From: Drosophila miranda | Lineage: Eukaryota; Arthropoda; Insecta; Diptera; Drosophilidae | Direction of reading: 5' to 3' | Assembly: GCF_003369915.1 (NCBI RefSeq) | Contig: NC_046676.1 | Coordinates: forward strand, 9,207,501 to 9,271,500 | DNA: 64,000 nt | Shown: one piece after another, positions 46,362 through 57,492 of the stretch | How positions within the stretch are numbered: position 1 is the first letter of the stretch | Layout: every line of letters starts with the position of its first letter | The notes under the pieces: generated by a model | What the model was told of the DNA's origin: nothing | Database searches by the model: none | What the model saw: only the letters and a program-made list of their open reading frames with translations | Translations under genes and position numbers: made by a program

Positions 46362-47276
46362 CTCAGTGCAAGCAATTTTAATTGTTTTAACTCTTTTTTT
46401 TCGCGGCAAAGTGTTTGTGTGTTCGTGTTCACAGTTAGAGCCAAAAATGACTGAAGATCGGCATTATACTCAAATATTCAAATATGCATTTATTTCACCG
46501 TCAAACTGTTTTTTGCAAAGTCGCAATTAGAATTTCTTCTCTTGTTGTGGGTGTGTGGGTGTATTGTGTATGGTGTGGAGGAGGAGATAGAACTTTTACT
46601 TTAGCGCTTTATTTATTTATCGATTTCCGTTGGCTATTTATAGTAACTGTTTCTACACCTACATACGTGAACATACATATATGTACATATGTATTACACG
46701 TGTGCATGTGTGTACGTGCATTAAGGTGTTGTAGATCTTGTTTATATAATGGATTTCTGCTTTTTATGTATGATTTTGCCGTTGTTTCGTGAAATTTCAA
46801 AAACCGTCCGAAAATAATCAAAAAACGAACTGAAGAACCAAAACCAACCAACCAAACGGTCGCAAAGTTTTCTGTCGACTGCGACTGGCATCCAATCCAC
46901 CAAGCTGTTGAGGAGTAGAGTAGCCACCGATGCCGACGCAGTCGCCGAAGCAGAATATAGCCGGGCCGGCCGATACGATACTGCTGAGGCCTAAACTGGC
47001 CACAAAGAGAGCAAGAGAGAGAGAGAGACCTGCCGTATCGCTGCCGCATATGAATGTACATGTGTATGCATGTGTGTGTGAGAGAGAGGATCGGTCTGGT
47101 GGCGTGCAGCGCCGCCACCGCCGCCGCATTGAAAATCGACAATGTCGCCACAATGTCTGGCGTGTCTCTGTCTCCGCCATATCTTATCTTTTACTTTGCT
47201 TTTGCCTTTTAGTGTGTTTCCTCCCCTGACACAGCCCCGCGCCCGAGACTGGACAGCAGAGTGCAGCAGCATAAAG

Positions 47277-47277
<1 letters not shown>

Positions 47278-47305
<28 letters not shown>
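47278..47305. repeat. (CA)14 microsatellite
   Basis: Uninterrupted CA dinucleotide run upstream of magu; an expected polymorphic locus. Confidence 0.95.
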
Positions 47306-47309
<4 letters not shown>

Positions 47310-48562
47310 CTCGTACAAGCAGAGAGGTGAGGAGGCATGCCGCAATGTGTGTGCGAGTGTGAAATTTATGTTCCTTTGTACATCTCAAGAGGCTGCCTCA
47401 CCAAACATCTAAAACAAAAAACAAAAACCAAAGCAACAGTTGGTGGGATCACAGCACCAGCTGCTGTGCCCGCAGAGGTAGAGCTGGGGGAGGAGTCGGA
47501 AAGGTAGAGATGGTCCGAAGGAGAGGAGAAAAGGAAAACGTGAGCTATATACTCGTTGAGCTCTGCTCCTGCCGTCCGTCGCACGTCTGTGATTTATAGA
47601 GCTGGTGGTGCTGCTGCTGCTTCTGCTGCAATCGAAGGAGGCAGGTCCCCCGGTCTGCCGATCTCCGTTTCGGTGTGAAACCTGCCAGACAGTCTGACGG
47701 CAGCGATAGCCGACCCTCTCCTCTCAGGCATTGTTTTCGGCTGCCCCCCTCTGGTTCCACACTCAGTTTTGTGGTCTTCTTTTACGATCGAACATTCCCT
47801 GGAGTAGGAGTAGGAGTTGGAGGAGGAGTAGGAGTAGGAGTAGGAGGTTTTGGAGTACAGTGGAGAGAGGAGACTGCCAGACAGTATGACGCCAAATTCA
47901 ATACAACATGGTCGATAACAAAGGTAAACAGGCAGCGACAAGGGGCACTTGAGGGCGAGAGCCAGAGGCAGAGCAGAGTCAGACTCTACAGCCCTGCTAC
48001 TGCTACAGCCCGTGGGATTGTCGGTTCAGCTCGGTTCAGTCCAGAACCAGATGCAGATATAGATATAGATACAGATGCACACACTCAACACACACACAGA
48101 CACAACACGCCCGACTCATGTGTACCCAACTAATCATTTTGTGATTCTTGTTTGTTTATTTGTCTTTCTTTATGAAGAAGTTTTTCGGTCGAATTTATTT
48201 ATTGTCTTGTGACTGCGTATCTGTATATGAATCTGTATCTGGATCTATGTATCTGCAACCCTTTGGATGGTTGAGCGCTGAAACTGTTCGAAATTGAAGC
48301 AATTATAATTTCCACCAGCATCAGCATATGATCAGTACTATAAACAAGATTTGCAATGGATATGGAATATTTTTAGATTTTTCTACACCGTTTAGCCAAA
48401 AGATTCAAGAGGATAAAAAGCTAAAGCGAATTGTAGCCGTTATAGCAATGATTATTTGTTAAGAAAGGTTCTTCAAAGACGCATGACGAATAAGCTGTCT
48501 TCCCTGTTATCTTGAAAGATGGCCAATATTGGCAATACAATTTATAAATGTACCGAGACTTC

Positions 48563-48572
48563 GGGTTTCCCA
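48563..48572 (+). promoter_or_regulatory. Candidate NF-kappaB (Rel) site, distal
   Basis: GGGTTTCCCA fits the insect kappaB pattern (GGGR/T..YYCC), about 200 bp upstream of the Defensin ATG. A GATA-like TTATCT lies about 50 bp further upstream. Inducible fly antimicrobial-peptide genes use paired Rel and GATA sites. Confidence 0.6.
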
Positions 48573-48662
48573 TCACATTGTGGATGTACTCTCAATAAAA
48601 TAAAATCCCCCGAGACGTGTCCGCGCATAATGAAATGACAATGGGGGAGTAAGTCACCCAAT

Positions 48663-48672
48663 GGGAGTCCCT
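48663..48672 (+). promoter_or_regulatory. Candidate NF-kappaB (Rel) site, proximal
   Basis: GGGAGTCCCT is a near-palindromic kappaB match 37 bp upstream of the TATA box of Defensin. Position and sequence suit Imd/Relish or Toll/Dif control. Confidence 0.68.
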
Positions 48673-48708
48673 AGGCGAATCGCTCAGACAATACGCAGCG
48701 AAGTTTGC

Positions 48709-48716
48709 TATAAAAA
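48709..48716 (+). promoter_or_regulatory. TATA box of Defensin
   Basis: TATAAAAA lies 56 bp before the ATG, with an initiator-like AGTATCAGAT about 35 bp downstream (near 48745). Confidence 0.8.
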
Positions 48717-48764
48717 GCAACAGATGCCACAATAGGACAGAACAGTATCAGATCAGATTCCAGA

Positions 48765-49064
48765 ATGAAGTTCATCGTTTTCCTTGCTCTTTCGTTGGCT
48801 GTGATGTGTCTGGTGCAGGCACAGCCCCTGGCCGAGGAGCCCATCGAGGAGGATGTGTCCCCGACACATGGACCCCCTGTCCAGCTGATGGAGCAACCCG
48901 TCCAGGATGTCAATGTCCCCGAGCACAGTCGCCAAAAACGGGCCACCTGTGATCTGCTTTCGAAATGGAACGTAAAGCACACGGCCTGCGCCGGCCACTG
49001 TCTTGCGAAGGGCTTCAAGGGTGGCTACTGTAACAACAAAGCAGTGTGTATTTGCCGTCGTTGA
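48765..49064 (+). CDS. Def: Insect defensin (antimicrobial peptide precursor)
   Basis: An intronless 99-residue precursor. A signal peptide ([19 protein letters not shown]) leads to an acidic propeptide that ends at a dibasic furin-type site (RQKR). The mature part of about 40 residues starts ATCDLLSKW and carries six cysteines in the C-x-C-spaced insect defensin pattern (TACAGHC, GGYC, VCIC), as in the cysteine-stabilised alpha-beta fold. It is made mainly by the fat body and kills Gram-positive bacteria by membrane damage. A TATA box and two kappaB-like sites lie upstream. An AATAAA signal at 49112-49117 follows the stop. Confidence 0.97.
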   Translation: MKFIVFLALSLAVMCLVQAQPLAEEPIEEDVSPTHGPPVQLMEQPVQDVNVPEHSRQKRATCDLLSKWNVKHTACAGHCLAKGFKGGYCNNKAVCICRR

Positions 49065-49111
49065 TGCTGTTTCGGAATGTATTTTAATCAGACATTATGT
49101 ACACGCTTGGA

Positions 49112-49117
49112 AATAAA
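49112..49117 (+). terminator. Def: Polyadenylation signal of Defensin
   Basis: AATAAA, 48 bp after the stop codon, followed by a GT-rich downstream stretch. Confidence 0.75.
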
Positions 49118-50097
49118 GCTCAGAGAACATTGAAATCGTCAATGAACACGTGCTGCTTGGGGGAAATGGGTATCATTATAGTGATCTCTATTCATGCCAA
49201 TTATGATAGCTGCTCAATTAATGATCTCTTATCGCCGATTGGGGATTACAACTTTAAAGCGCGGGGTCAACGAAATCGCACCATAACAACCGACAAGTTT
49301 TGGTAGATGTTTGACAGCGATTCCTGTTGCATTTCCGTTTTGCGGGCAGGCGGCAGCCGCTCTATAAATATTGCGAAACGCATTTAGTGTGTAATTCTCT
49401 CTTATCAATTAACCGAGCAAGCAGCCCAGTCCCTACCTACCCCAGATCCCCCACACACGACCGCAACGACACACAAACACAGCAAATGAAACACAAGACA
49501 CAGAAACAAATGTCAAAGCAGAGACAGTGCAAGAGACACTCAATTAACGCCAATTATAGGCGATCTCGCGAGACGAAATTGTTAATAAGAGCATTTATAA
49601 ATGAACACAGAATTTTGCCCCGAGTTGTGTGTTTACGAGCTGAACCAATGATTTGCCGGTTAACTATATTATTCGATTGCATTTATATTGAGCAGCGCAG
49701 CGCAAACCACACACGAGCTATTCTCTATTTACACTAAGAACTGAGACTCTTTAAGTTATCAGCACTTGGAAGCCCATAATCATCTCTCTGGCCTAGGCGG
49801 GAGTACAGCAGCAGACAGACTCGGTCAAGAGTTACATGATTCTTAGGAATATTGCGCAAGTCGCACGATATATGTTGTTTTTTAGCTGTAAATACTAGTA
49901 AATTTTTTAACTCCTCGCTGGAATATATTTGAATTTCAAATTCAAACGCCAAATCGCCAACAGGATGATGGTCATACTTAACTAGTATTTTTATTCGTGT
50001 TGGAAAACAACGCAATATTTAAATGTAACAAAAATCGACTAATAGCCTTAGTCGATAGACTGATTTCATTTTCAAAGTTATATAGAAATCCGAAAAA

Positions 50098-50215
50098 AAC
50101 AAGTATTTAAATCAAGTCAATCAGGTAGAAAATTGATTCATCAATCGTAAAAAATTTAGTGGGCATGGCTAAATGTTCCATATAGATAGTATTATTCAAC
50201 GGAACAAAGAATTGG
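50098..50215 (+). repeat. Dispersed repeat, family B, copy 1 (partial)
   Basis: Shares with copy 2 (50570-50750) the blocks TAGAAAATT.ATTCATCAAT, GTGGGCA.GGCTAA and TGTTC.ATATAGAT. The left end is shorter than in the other copies. Confidence 0.72.
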
Positions 50216-50569
50216 TCGTTTTTTGAATCGAATTTGAGTTCGCCGCAGTTCGCTTTAGGCAACAATGAGTCTCATTCCATACACAAACATGCTGCTAATT
50301 CCATGCACACATACCCTGGGGGAAATGGATGTTATAGAATTGTGAATATGTTTGTCATCCAAAACTCCGTAGGTATCAGGATAGAGATAAATATACACAA
50401 GATACTAATAATGTACTTGAATATGTCTAAAGAATATCAATTTGAGAAAAGGTCTTAATAAATTACGTTTGATCTTCATATAAAATTAACAAAATAGGGT
50501 GTACAAAGACCTATACACGCATCATGTCTTTAAATACCAGCAACATTGCGACTGATTTTTTGTTGAACT

Positions 50570-50750
50570 ATTTTGTTTAAACCTTGTTTTAGCTAAAATA
50601 CAATAAAAGCAAGGATTAAAAACTAACCAATTGTGTAGAAAATTTATTCATCAATGGGCTAAAATTATGTGGGCACGGCTAAGTGTTCTATATAGATGGT
50701 AATATTCGATGGAATATCAAAAACGAGGAATATGTATAACAGAACTTGGT
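50570..50750 (+). repeat. Dispersed repeat, family B, copy 2
   Basis: Contains CAATAAAAGCAAG, GTGTAGAAAAT, AAAATTATGTGGGCA, ATATAGATGGTAATATT and GGAATATCAAAA, all found again at 53236-53424. It ends just before the Motif 1 promoter element of sel. Confidence 0.75.
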
Positions 50751-50755
50751 CGGGT

Positions 50756-50766
50756 CGGTCACACTG
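50756..50766 (+). promoter_or_regulatory. Core promoter Motif 1 (M1BP site) of sel
   Basis: CGGTCACACTG is an exact match to the YGGTCACACTR core element of Drosophila housekeeping promoters, 267 bp before the sel ATG. A transcription start near here would give a leader of about 200-260 nt. Confidence 0.72.
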
Positions 50767-51032
50767 CTGTTGAGTGTCAGTACTCGAATTATTTATTTAT
50801 TATTTACTAGACTTTTGTCGCGTCGCGCCACCCTCTCTCCGCCCACAGCATATTTAAATACACTGCTGATTAGAGTAATTGGAGCCACATAGTCCACGTA
50901 GCTCTAAAGTCGTATATCCCAGAGCAGACATTATCTGTTCGCGCATTTTCAAACCGCTCGCGCTGTGCTGACGTGTCCCAGGAGCTACTATTATTCTCCT
51001 TTAATTAAATTATTGTTAAATAGTTCTAAAAC

Positions 51033-51722
51033 ATGCTGACAAAGGCTCTGGTATTGTGCTGCCTGGTGGTGCTGGCGCAAGGTTACAGTTTTACCTCGAA
51101 GGAAGTCAAGTGCCACGGTAAGAGGCAGCAACAGGCTGATTCGGACCTGTTGACACGCTCCTAAATCTATTTTTTGCAGTGTGCAAGGCCACGGTTATAG
51201 AGCTGGAAGAAGCCATTGCCAAGGAGGATGCCAATAAGAAGGTCGATGTGAGTGGCTTCCGTTTGGATGCCAAGGGCAATTCGGTGAGCAAGCGTGTACG
51301 CTTGATCAAGTCTGAGATGTTCCTCACCGAACTTATGGAGAAGATCTGTAAGTGCCAGCACATCAAGTCTTAGCAACAACTAATGATTCTATTCCTTCCT
51401 GGCAGGTGAAAAAATGGATGATTACCTGAAGGCCACCTACAAGAGCAATGGCAAATTCACACTGCTGAAGATGATAGTCAATGGCCAGATGAATCCTGAA
51501 TCATCGTTGGTCGATTTCGTGCAAGACGGTGATCTCAACAAGAGCCTGGGCCACTTTTGCAACGAGGTCCTGGAGGACAATGACGAAATTTTCCTGAAGG
51601 CATTCCAAGCCGAAGAACTGGGCAAGGATTTGGACATTAAAATCTGCTCAGAGCAGGCCAAGTACTGTGACGAGGCGCCCGTACAGGATGAATACGACTT
51701 TGGCGAAAAGGAGGAGCTGTAG
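51033..51722 (+). CDS. sel: Seele: canopy-family saposin-like ER protein
   Basis: Three exons, 51033-51117, 51180-51347 and 51406-51722, give 189 residues. A signal peptide (MLTKALVLCCLVVLAQGYS) precedes the mature CHVCKATVIELEEAI start, which has the Cys-x-x-Cys pair of canopy/CNPY2 proteins. Further Cys residues fall in the saposin-B-like spacing (EKICEKMDDYL, FCNEVLED, KICSEQAKYC). The C-terminus ends EKEEL, an ER-retrieval-like tetrapeptide. Seele is an ER resident needed in the fly ovary for proper secretion of a protease component of the dorsal-ventral cascade. The intron positions split the codons for the first and last conserved cysteine regions. Confidence 0.9.
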
Positions 51723-52048
51723 AGATGTAGTTATCCTAGTCAATTCCACTAACGAATTTCCATGATCATCACCACTGTGTTATGCTTGCCAATGGCCGGC
51801 GCTGATCCGTACTGAACTTTCAAATAAAACTAATATATATATTGTATAGACTACGCCAGTGCTAAACAACTAGATACGACAATATAAATCAAATTAATGT
51901 GCAATGCCCTCCATAAACATCTTGTGTGGTTTTATTCGCTGCTCGATGAATCTAAACATTAAGTGGTATAATTTTATGGAGTTTTAGTTAGGCAGACTGT
52001 TCGATGGGTGTTCTATGGGCAATTTGTTGTTCGTTTCTTCATCTTTTT

Positions 52049-52342
52049 CTACTCCGGTTTGCTGCAACACAAATGTTTTAGTAGTTGTTTATATCGATCT
52101 GGTAGTACTTACGGTTCCGGTGGAGGTCCACCTGTGTTACGGAACATCTGGTGACGCACAACCAGCCATGGAGCACCATAGCCCACAGTGCCAATAACAA
52201 CCCAGAATATTGTGAATCGCATCGGGCTATGCATTCCCTTCGACCAGGGCAAATTCTATGGGCTGCCAGGCTTGTAGAAAATTCGGATAAACACAGAAAC
52301 CCCTCCTACTTACCGCACCGAGGTACGCAGTGTGGACCACAT
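52049..52342 (-). pseudogene. COX7C-like cytochrome c oxidase subunit copy with in-frame TAG
   Basis: Best model: exons 52342-52314, 52262-52113 and 52061-52049. It starts MWSTLRTSV. The second exon carries NLPWSKGMHSPMRF and then a membrane segment (FWVVIGTVGYGAPWLVVRHQ), matching COX7C's NLPF...APFxxVRHQ pattern. The C-terminal tail GGPPPEP is extended. All junctions are GT-AG and phase-matched, but a TAG (52258-52256) falls two codons into exon 2, right before NLPW. The TAG sits exactly where the acceptor of the COX7C intron lies (AG|AATxTGCCC). Use of that AG would need a different phase from exon 1. So either the gene is newly inactivated, or the true first exon differs, or the base is wrong. 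It sits 330 bp downstream of COX7C on the same strand. Confidence 0.6.
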
Positions 52343-52671
52343 GATAAAATTTCTTGTTTTTACAAACTTTAAACGTTTAGTTTTTATGAAAAAGACGTCT
52401 GCTTGCTGACGAGCACTAACTATTATTTGAAGCGTCTGCCAAATGACAAGCCAGGCCTACTACTTAAGGCTAAAGAAAAAATGTATCCGCTTGGTTTACA
52501 GTTTGGGGCAACTTTATTACGTTTCCACTTAAATTTAAACTGCACCGCCTGGCTGGACCTTCAAAGCATCTTACATCTGGAAGATATATTTTAGCGAATT
52601 TTTTGCAGTTGAAACAACTAACCTTACATTTGTTGCTGCTGCTGGCTGCGCGACGGCCACTGGGGAGAGCC

Positions 52672-52954
52672 CTACTTCTTAAGCAGTTGGTGTCTGACGA
52701 TCAGGAAGGGGGAGCCGAAGCCCAGAACACAGCCGATGGTAAACAGGGCGGTGATCCTGTACTTGTTTGTCAGGCCGAAGGGCAGATTCTGGAATTCAAA
52801 GAGAATTTTCCGATGATTGATTTTCCGAAAATTATGTAACCGATGGGTTTTATTGAATTCATGTTCTCACCTCGCCGGGAACGCCACCATGGCCGCTGAA
52901 GCGGACCATGGATTGCGAGAAGTTGCGTGCAATGACACTGCTGCGGCCCAACAT
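52672..52954 (-). CDS. COX7C: Cytochrome c oxidase subunit 7C
   Basis: Two exons, 52954-52871 and 52788-52672, give 66 residues. A mitochondrial presequence (MLGRSSVIARNFSQSMVR) precedes the conserved PGENLPFGLTNKYR, one membrane span and the terminal SPFLIVRHQLLKK. This is the nuclear-encoded small subunit of complex IV in the inner mitochondrial membrane. An exact DRE (TATCGATA, 53099-53106) lies about 145 bp upstream, as is usual for respiratory-chain genes. Confidence 0.95.
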
Positions 52955-53098
52955 TTTGATATTTAAATTTTTCAAGTAAAAATTTCAGAAACACAGAACT
53001 CGCTGTTTGTGGTGCGCAAATTAGAGATGCAAGGTTTTCGATACCCTTTGCGCTAACATCCTCAGTTGTGTCTGTTAGCGCTCTATAGATATTTACTG

Positions 53099-53106
53099 TA
53101 TCGATA
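53099..53106. promoter_or_regulatory. DRE motif upstream of COX7C
   Basis: Exact palindromic core TATCGATA, a DREF/BEAF-32 site, 145 bp before the COX7C ATG. Confidence 0.7.
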
Positions 53107-53235
53107 GCTTCAATACTATCTAAATTATACACTGCAAAAAATAAAGATAACATTCAATTTGTATGGGCCAGACTCATGTGCCGAGAAAATAAGAGCAGCA
53201 TCCAAATTGAGCAATAGTAATGATTACACACTTAA

Positions 53236-53424
53236 GTTTCATTTGTTTGACCTATTCCGCTAAAACCTTTTTTAAGGCAAAATGCAATAAAAGCAAGTAT
53301 TTAAAATAAACCAGGCAAGTAGAAAATAGTTTCATTATTTGGATAAAATTATGTGGGCAGAGCTGAAAGATTTATCTAGCTTGTAATATTTCTCGGAATA
53401 TCAAAACCGATGAATATGGTTTCC
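53236..53424 (+). repeat. Dispersed repeat, family B, copy 3
   Basis: Contains the family landmarks GCAATAAAAGCAAGTATTTAA, AAGTAGAAAAT, AAAATTATGTGGGCA and CGGAATATCAAAA. It directly abuts the family A element that starts at 53442. Confidence 0.75.
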
Positions 53425-53441
53425 AGTCCTTGACGCAGAAC

Positions 53442-53642
53442 GATTAACCCCTTGAGGGCCAAGGGGGTATTTTAATGCTTCACCGAAAATAATAAAAATG
53501 TAATAATTTTAGCGCAGTTCAGGTAAAAGATATCGTGTTTTTTAAGTTCAGAGGAAATATGGCAGAGATCTGCAAGAAGAATTAAAAATCAGTACCAGTC
53601 GTTGAACTGTTTCAATAGATGGGGGGTTAAGTGGGCTAAGCT
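53442..53642 (+). repeat. Dispersed TIR element, family A, copy 4
   Basis: A 201-bp copy with GATTAACCCC at the left and GGGCTAAGCT at the right. Internal landmarks are TTTTAGCGCAGTTC (53507-53520), AAAAGATATCG and GATGGGGGGTTAAGTGGGC. The G-rich end points to oys, and a DRE follows 9 bp later. Confidence 0.78.
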
Positions 53643-53650
53643 CGATTTCT

Positions 53651-53658
53651 TATCGATA
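53651..53658. promoter_or_regulatory. DRE motif upstream of oys
   Basis: Exact TATCGATA immediately after the family A element and about 330 bp before the oys ATG; likely part of its core promoter. Confidence 0.65.
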
Positions 53659-53989
53659 TACGAGACGCTGTATTGTTTTTGAGGCAAAAACAATCGAATG
53701 TTGTAGAGCGGCCATTTTGACGGACGAAATCATACAGCAAACATAAATAAACTCGAAATTATTGCACAAAATTATAAGTGAACGTTCCGCGGCGTCGGCA
53801 TTTACACGCGGCCCAGTTAGAGGGTCCCATCGTTCGGGGCGCTCGCGCAAAGTGTCTGTGAATCGCTACATATAGAATTTTTCCATTCGCAAGAAACACC
53901 GATTTACTGTGAGAATCGCACAAATGAAGCAGTGAGGAGTAGAGTAACAGACAAGACAGCAACAAGACAACAAGGAGAACACTGGCAAA

Positions 53990-56900
53990 ATGCTCGAATC
54001 GCCCAAATTTATTGAGAATGATTTATACAATGGGAGCCATGCCTTTACCTGGCTGGCCGACATGGTGGGGCTCTCTGTTGATTTGGTAAGTTCTTATAAC
54101 TCTCCGCTCCGTTCCTCACATGCCTTCTGAATCAAACGGGTGTGTGCACGTGTGCGTGTTTATCTATGCTTATATACGTGCATAAAAGTGTAAGTGTGTT
54201 TGTGTGTTAATAATCCAGACAAAGCCTAGTATCTTTTGTATAATTTACGCCAAGAATATTGATACTTAAAAGGTATTTGTATCGGGTGCAGTGTTCTTGA
54301 CGTAATGCATTGTTTTAGAAACGAAATAAAGAAAGTGTCAATCAAAACGAAGGCTCAATATCCCGGTTATGGTCCAAAAAAGGTGGAGCCGTCCAAGTTT
54401 TGGAAAATTTTGGGCGCTTACTAGCTTGTGTATTGTTTGCTCGAGGTTATTTGAGCGCGAAATTGACAGCTAATTGAATTTTTGCTGTGCTCCATAGTGT
54501 ACGCCTTCCTCAATTGGACTGCCGTTTGAAAGAAGCTACAACTACTTGTGTAAATTAAAGTTCGATTCATGCAAAATGTGTATGATTTTCGGTGTCCCAC
54601 TTTCTTATCAGGGGAAGTGCGGCTGCTGACAGTCGCGTCGCCCAGAATAATCTGTGTAATTTTCTACGCTGTACGCTTTCAATTTAGAACAAAAGTAAAC
54701 TTTACAATATGCACAGCCGTTACATTTTGTACATTGGACTCGTCTTGACGCATCGTTGGTTTCGGCATAGTTAAAGATTTTTGCTTCATTTAACAGAGGT
54801 AGGAGTGGGGAGGCTGGTACGGGGATGTCATGGGCAATTGATCGCCTGAGTGTCTCACTAATATATTCGCACTCTCTACATGTGTCTGATTGTCCCGTTC
54901 TCTCACCCGATGGCCGCAATGTCATTTGCATAACGGCAACTACATAGGTAAAGAGCGAGAGGGATACAAAAGTGATTCACTAATGCATTTGTATGCATTT
55001 ACCTGCAGCGGTTACGGCCTGGCCCAAATCCGTTTAAGACATATCCGCTGGCCCAGCAAAAATGATGGCATACACGTAATCTACTCTACTCAGTAGTAAT
55101 ATTTTCAATGCTGATGACCTAATACCAACATCCGATGTAAAGCCGTCCGTCCACACATGTGTGTGGATGTGTATGTAGTCCGCTTATATAGTGCGAATTT
55201 GGCTGCTAGACACATAGACACATACTTGCACAAAATGGTTGATTGCCCGTTGTCTTTATCAAAAGATACTTGAAATTCAATTTAACCGACTTCTTTCATG
55301 GCTCCTACACTCCACTCCTCTCCACTCCCTCCGCGAAGAGCTCCGCGATAATTGAATTTTTAGCGCTTCTTTTGTTTGCAAACAAACGGCAGCAACAGTA
55401 GTTGTGAGCGAGCGTCAGCGACATACATACGTATATGAATATACGTACATATGTGTGTGTGCTCTCTTTCGCGCCTCTGTTTGGCTCAGCTGATATTGTC
55501 GCCTCCCTAGACCCCTCCTCAGCTCCGCTCATGACTCATAGTGACAGGGTGTCTTGGGAACGATTTAACTTTTTTGTGATGTCAGTGGGTGGGTTGGGTC
55601 CTTGGGTGTATGACACATTTGGAAATTAGCAAGAGCTCACTATTAGACGGCGGGCTATTAGCAAGAAATGTTTCATTAGTTTTATTATGAAGGCTGAAGC
55701 ACGGAAATCCGAATGCCAGTGAATTGGCCAATTGTTCGAGGAATTGCCTCATCCCGAGATCATTTATAACGAGTTTGTGTATGTCTTTCTATGGCATTGT
55801 ACTGCTTGCAGTATTTATTGGTGCTAATGAGCTGTTGCTGCAGGCCCGGCCGGCCAATGGCGGCATTTTTTCTCAGCCCATAAAACTGTTTGTTTTCATT
55901 TGCTCTCTCGCTCTTCTTACTCTCAACTCGCCTCCCACGGGGTCGCCCTCCCCTACATGCACCACGCTGTCTATGTGTATGTATTTGCTTTTATTAATAA
56001 ACAGCAATAAACAACTCACGTTTGTTGTTGCATATATATTTAATATTTCACAACTTTTATATATATATATGCGCAGCACTGGAACCGGTCTGTTCGATCA
56101 AAAAGCAAAGTGTAAACCAATTGAAATTAATATGTAAATTGAAAATTGTAATGCATGGCGTCGGGCCAAAAGGGTTAAAAGAGGAGCGCACCGGTAAATT
56201 GACAAAGAGAGGGAGAGAGTGGCTAATTGTTGCGCATTGCTCTCTATGCACACTCTTTCTCACTCCCACTCTCCCTCCAAATGCATATATTATAATAAAT
56301 TATTATTTCTATGACCTTGAGTGGGATGCCAGATGTTGTTTGAACTCTGTTGAGAGCAGCATGCGGCGGCTGTTGTGCGGTTGTCACTTGTCGTCTCTTC
56401 TTTTTCCCTCCGTTTTGCCAGCTGTTGGGCATTTGGTGGCGCCATTTAGTATATAACTGTTGTTTGCATACCCTGGGCTACACTTCCCTAATGGGTATAT
56501 CTGACATTACATACAAAATGAGCAAACTTGCGAAACAATCTTTCACTCTCGCTTTTGTTCCACAGTGGAACATTTTTTTGCTGCTTAACGATAACGTAAT
56601 GCGTTCTTGATTCTTTGTTCTTTGTCCTCACCTTCTTGTCTTCTACTCGTACTCTTTACGAGTGCTTTTTATCGTATGTTCGCATTGGGAACGATATTTC
56701 TGTTGCTGCTTTTATTGTTTTTGGTTTATTTATAGTGATCACGCCACTTTTCGGTACGCGCTTGTTTGGCACACTGCCGCCCCAAAACGCTTTTGGGGTT
56801 TTTACAAATGATTTATGCTTATATTTCCATTTGTGGTGCATGTTTGTTGCGTGTTAGCTTGCATTCGTGATTTACCCATAAACATTTTAGTTGGCTGATG

Positions 56901-57434
56901 GGTTTCTACATTGGCAGCTCTTGTACTGTCTGCTACAATTTAAGCCCTTGACAGCCCTACAAGGCCCTTGTCGGAAGCTCTAAACTACGCCAGAGAACAA
57001 TGGGGTTGCTGCCTTCGTGCATACGCATTCATCCAAGCTGCATTGTGCTCCGTCCGTTGGCCTGGAACTATAGCAACGTCTTATCTTGGCATCAAGCTCC
57101 CCATAATTTGCGCACTGAAAAGGGAGGGCGACAAGCCGCGAAAGAGGGGTCAAGATTTGCCTTTAAACTGTTTCCTATACCAATGCATGAAATCGTGTTT
57201 CAAATGCCGCCCTCCCATTGCAGCGTGTCAAAAACATCTGACAATCGAAACACTGGGGGCTTCCTTGCCTCTGCGTGCCCAGAAATTCAATATCAGTGAT
57301 GAAATTCGATTGGCTCACCTGAGTTTATGCTCAATTTACTTATTTCACCTTGAGCACTTAACAGAGACTCGTATTCGAGGTCGCCAGAGAGGCCCTCAGA
57401 GAGGTACGATATATGTATGTGAGCTTGGTTTGGC

Positions 57435-57492
<58 letters not shown>

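Larger units (their letters stand above)
46362..48764. other. Intergenic region between magu and Def
   Basis: 2.4 kb of low-complexity-rich DNA: purine-rich GAGTAGGAGTAGG repeats near 47800-47845, a (CA)n run at 47278-47305 and other short tandem repeats. ORFs here are repeat-driven and lack homology I can recognise. It should hold the magu promoter and, at its right end, the Def promoter. Confidence 0.5.
49118..50755. other. Intergenic region between Def and sel
   Basis: Single-copy-looking AT-rich DNA that holds two copies of a dispersed repeat (family B, listed separately). No ORF with recognisable features was found; the longest open frames are compositional. Confidence 0.5.
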
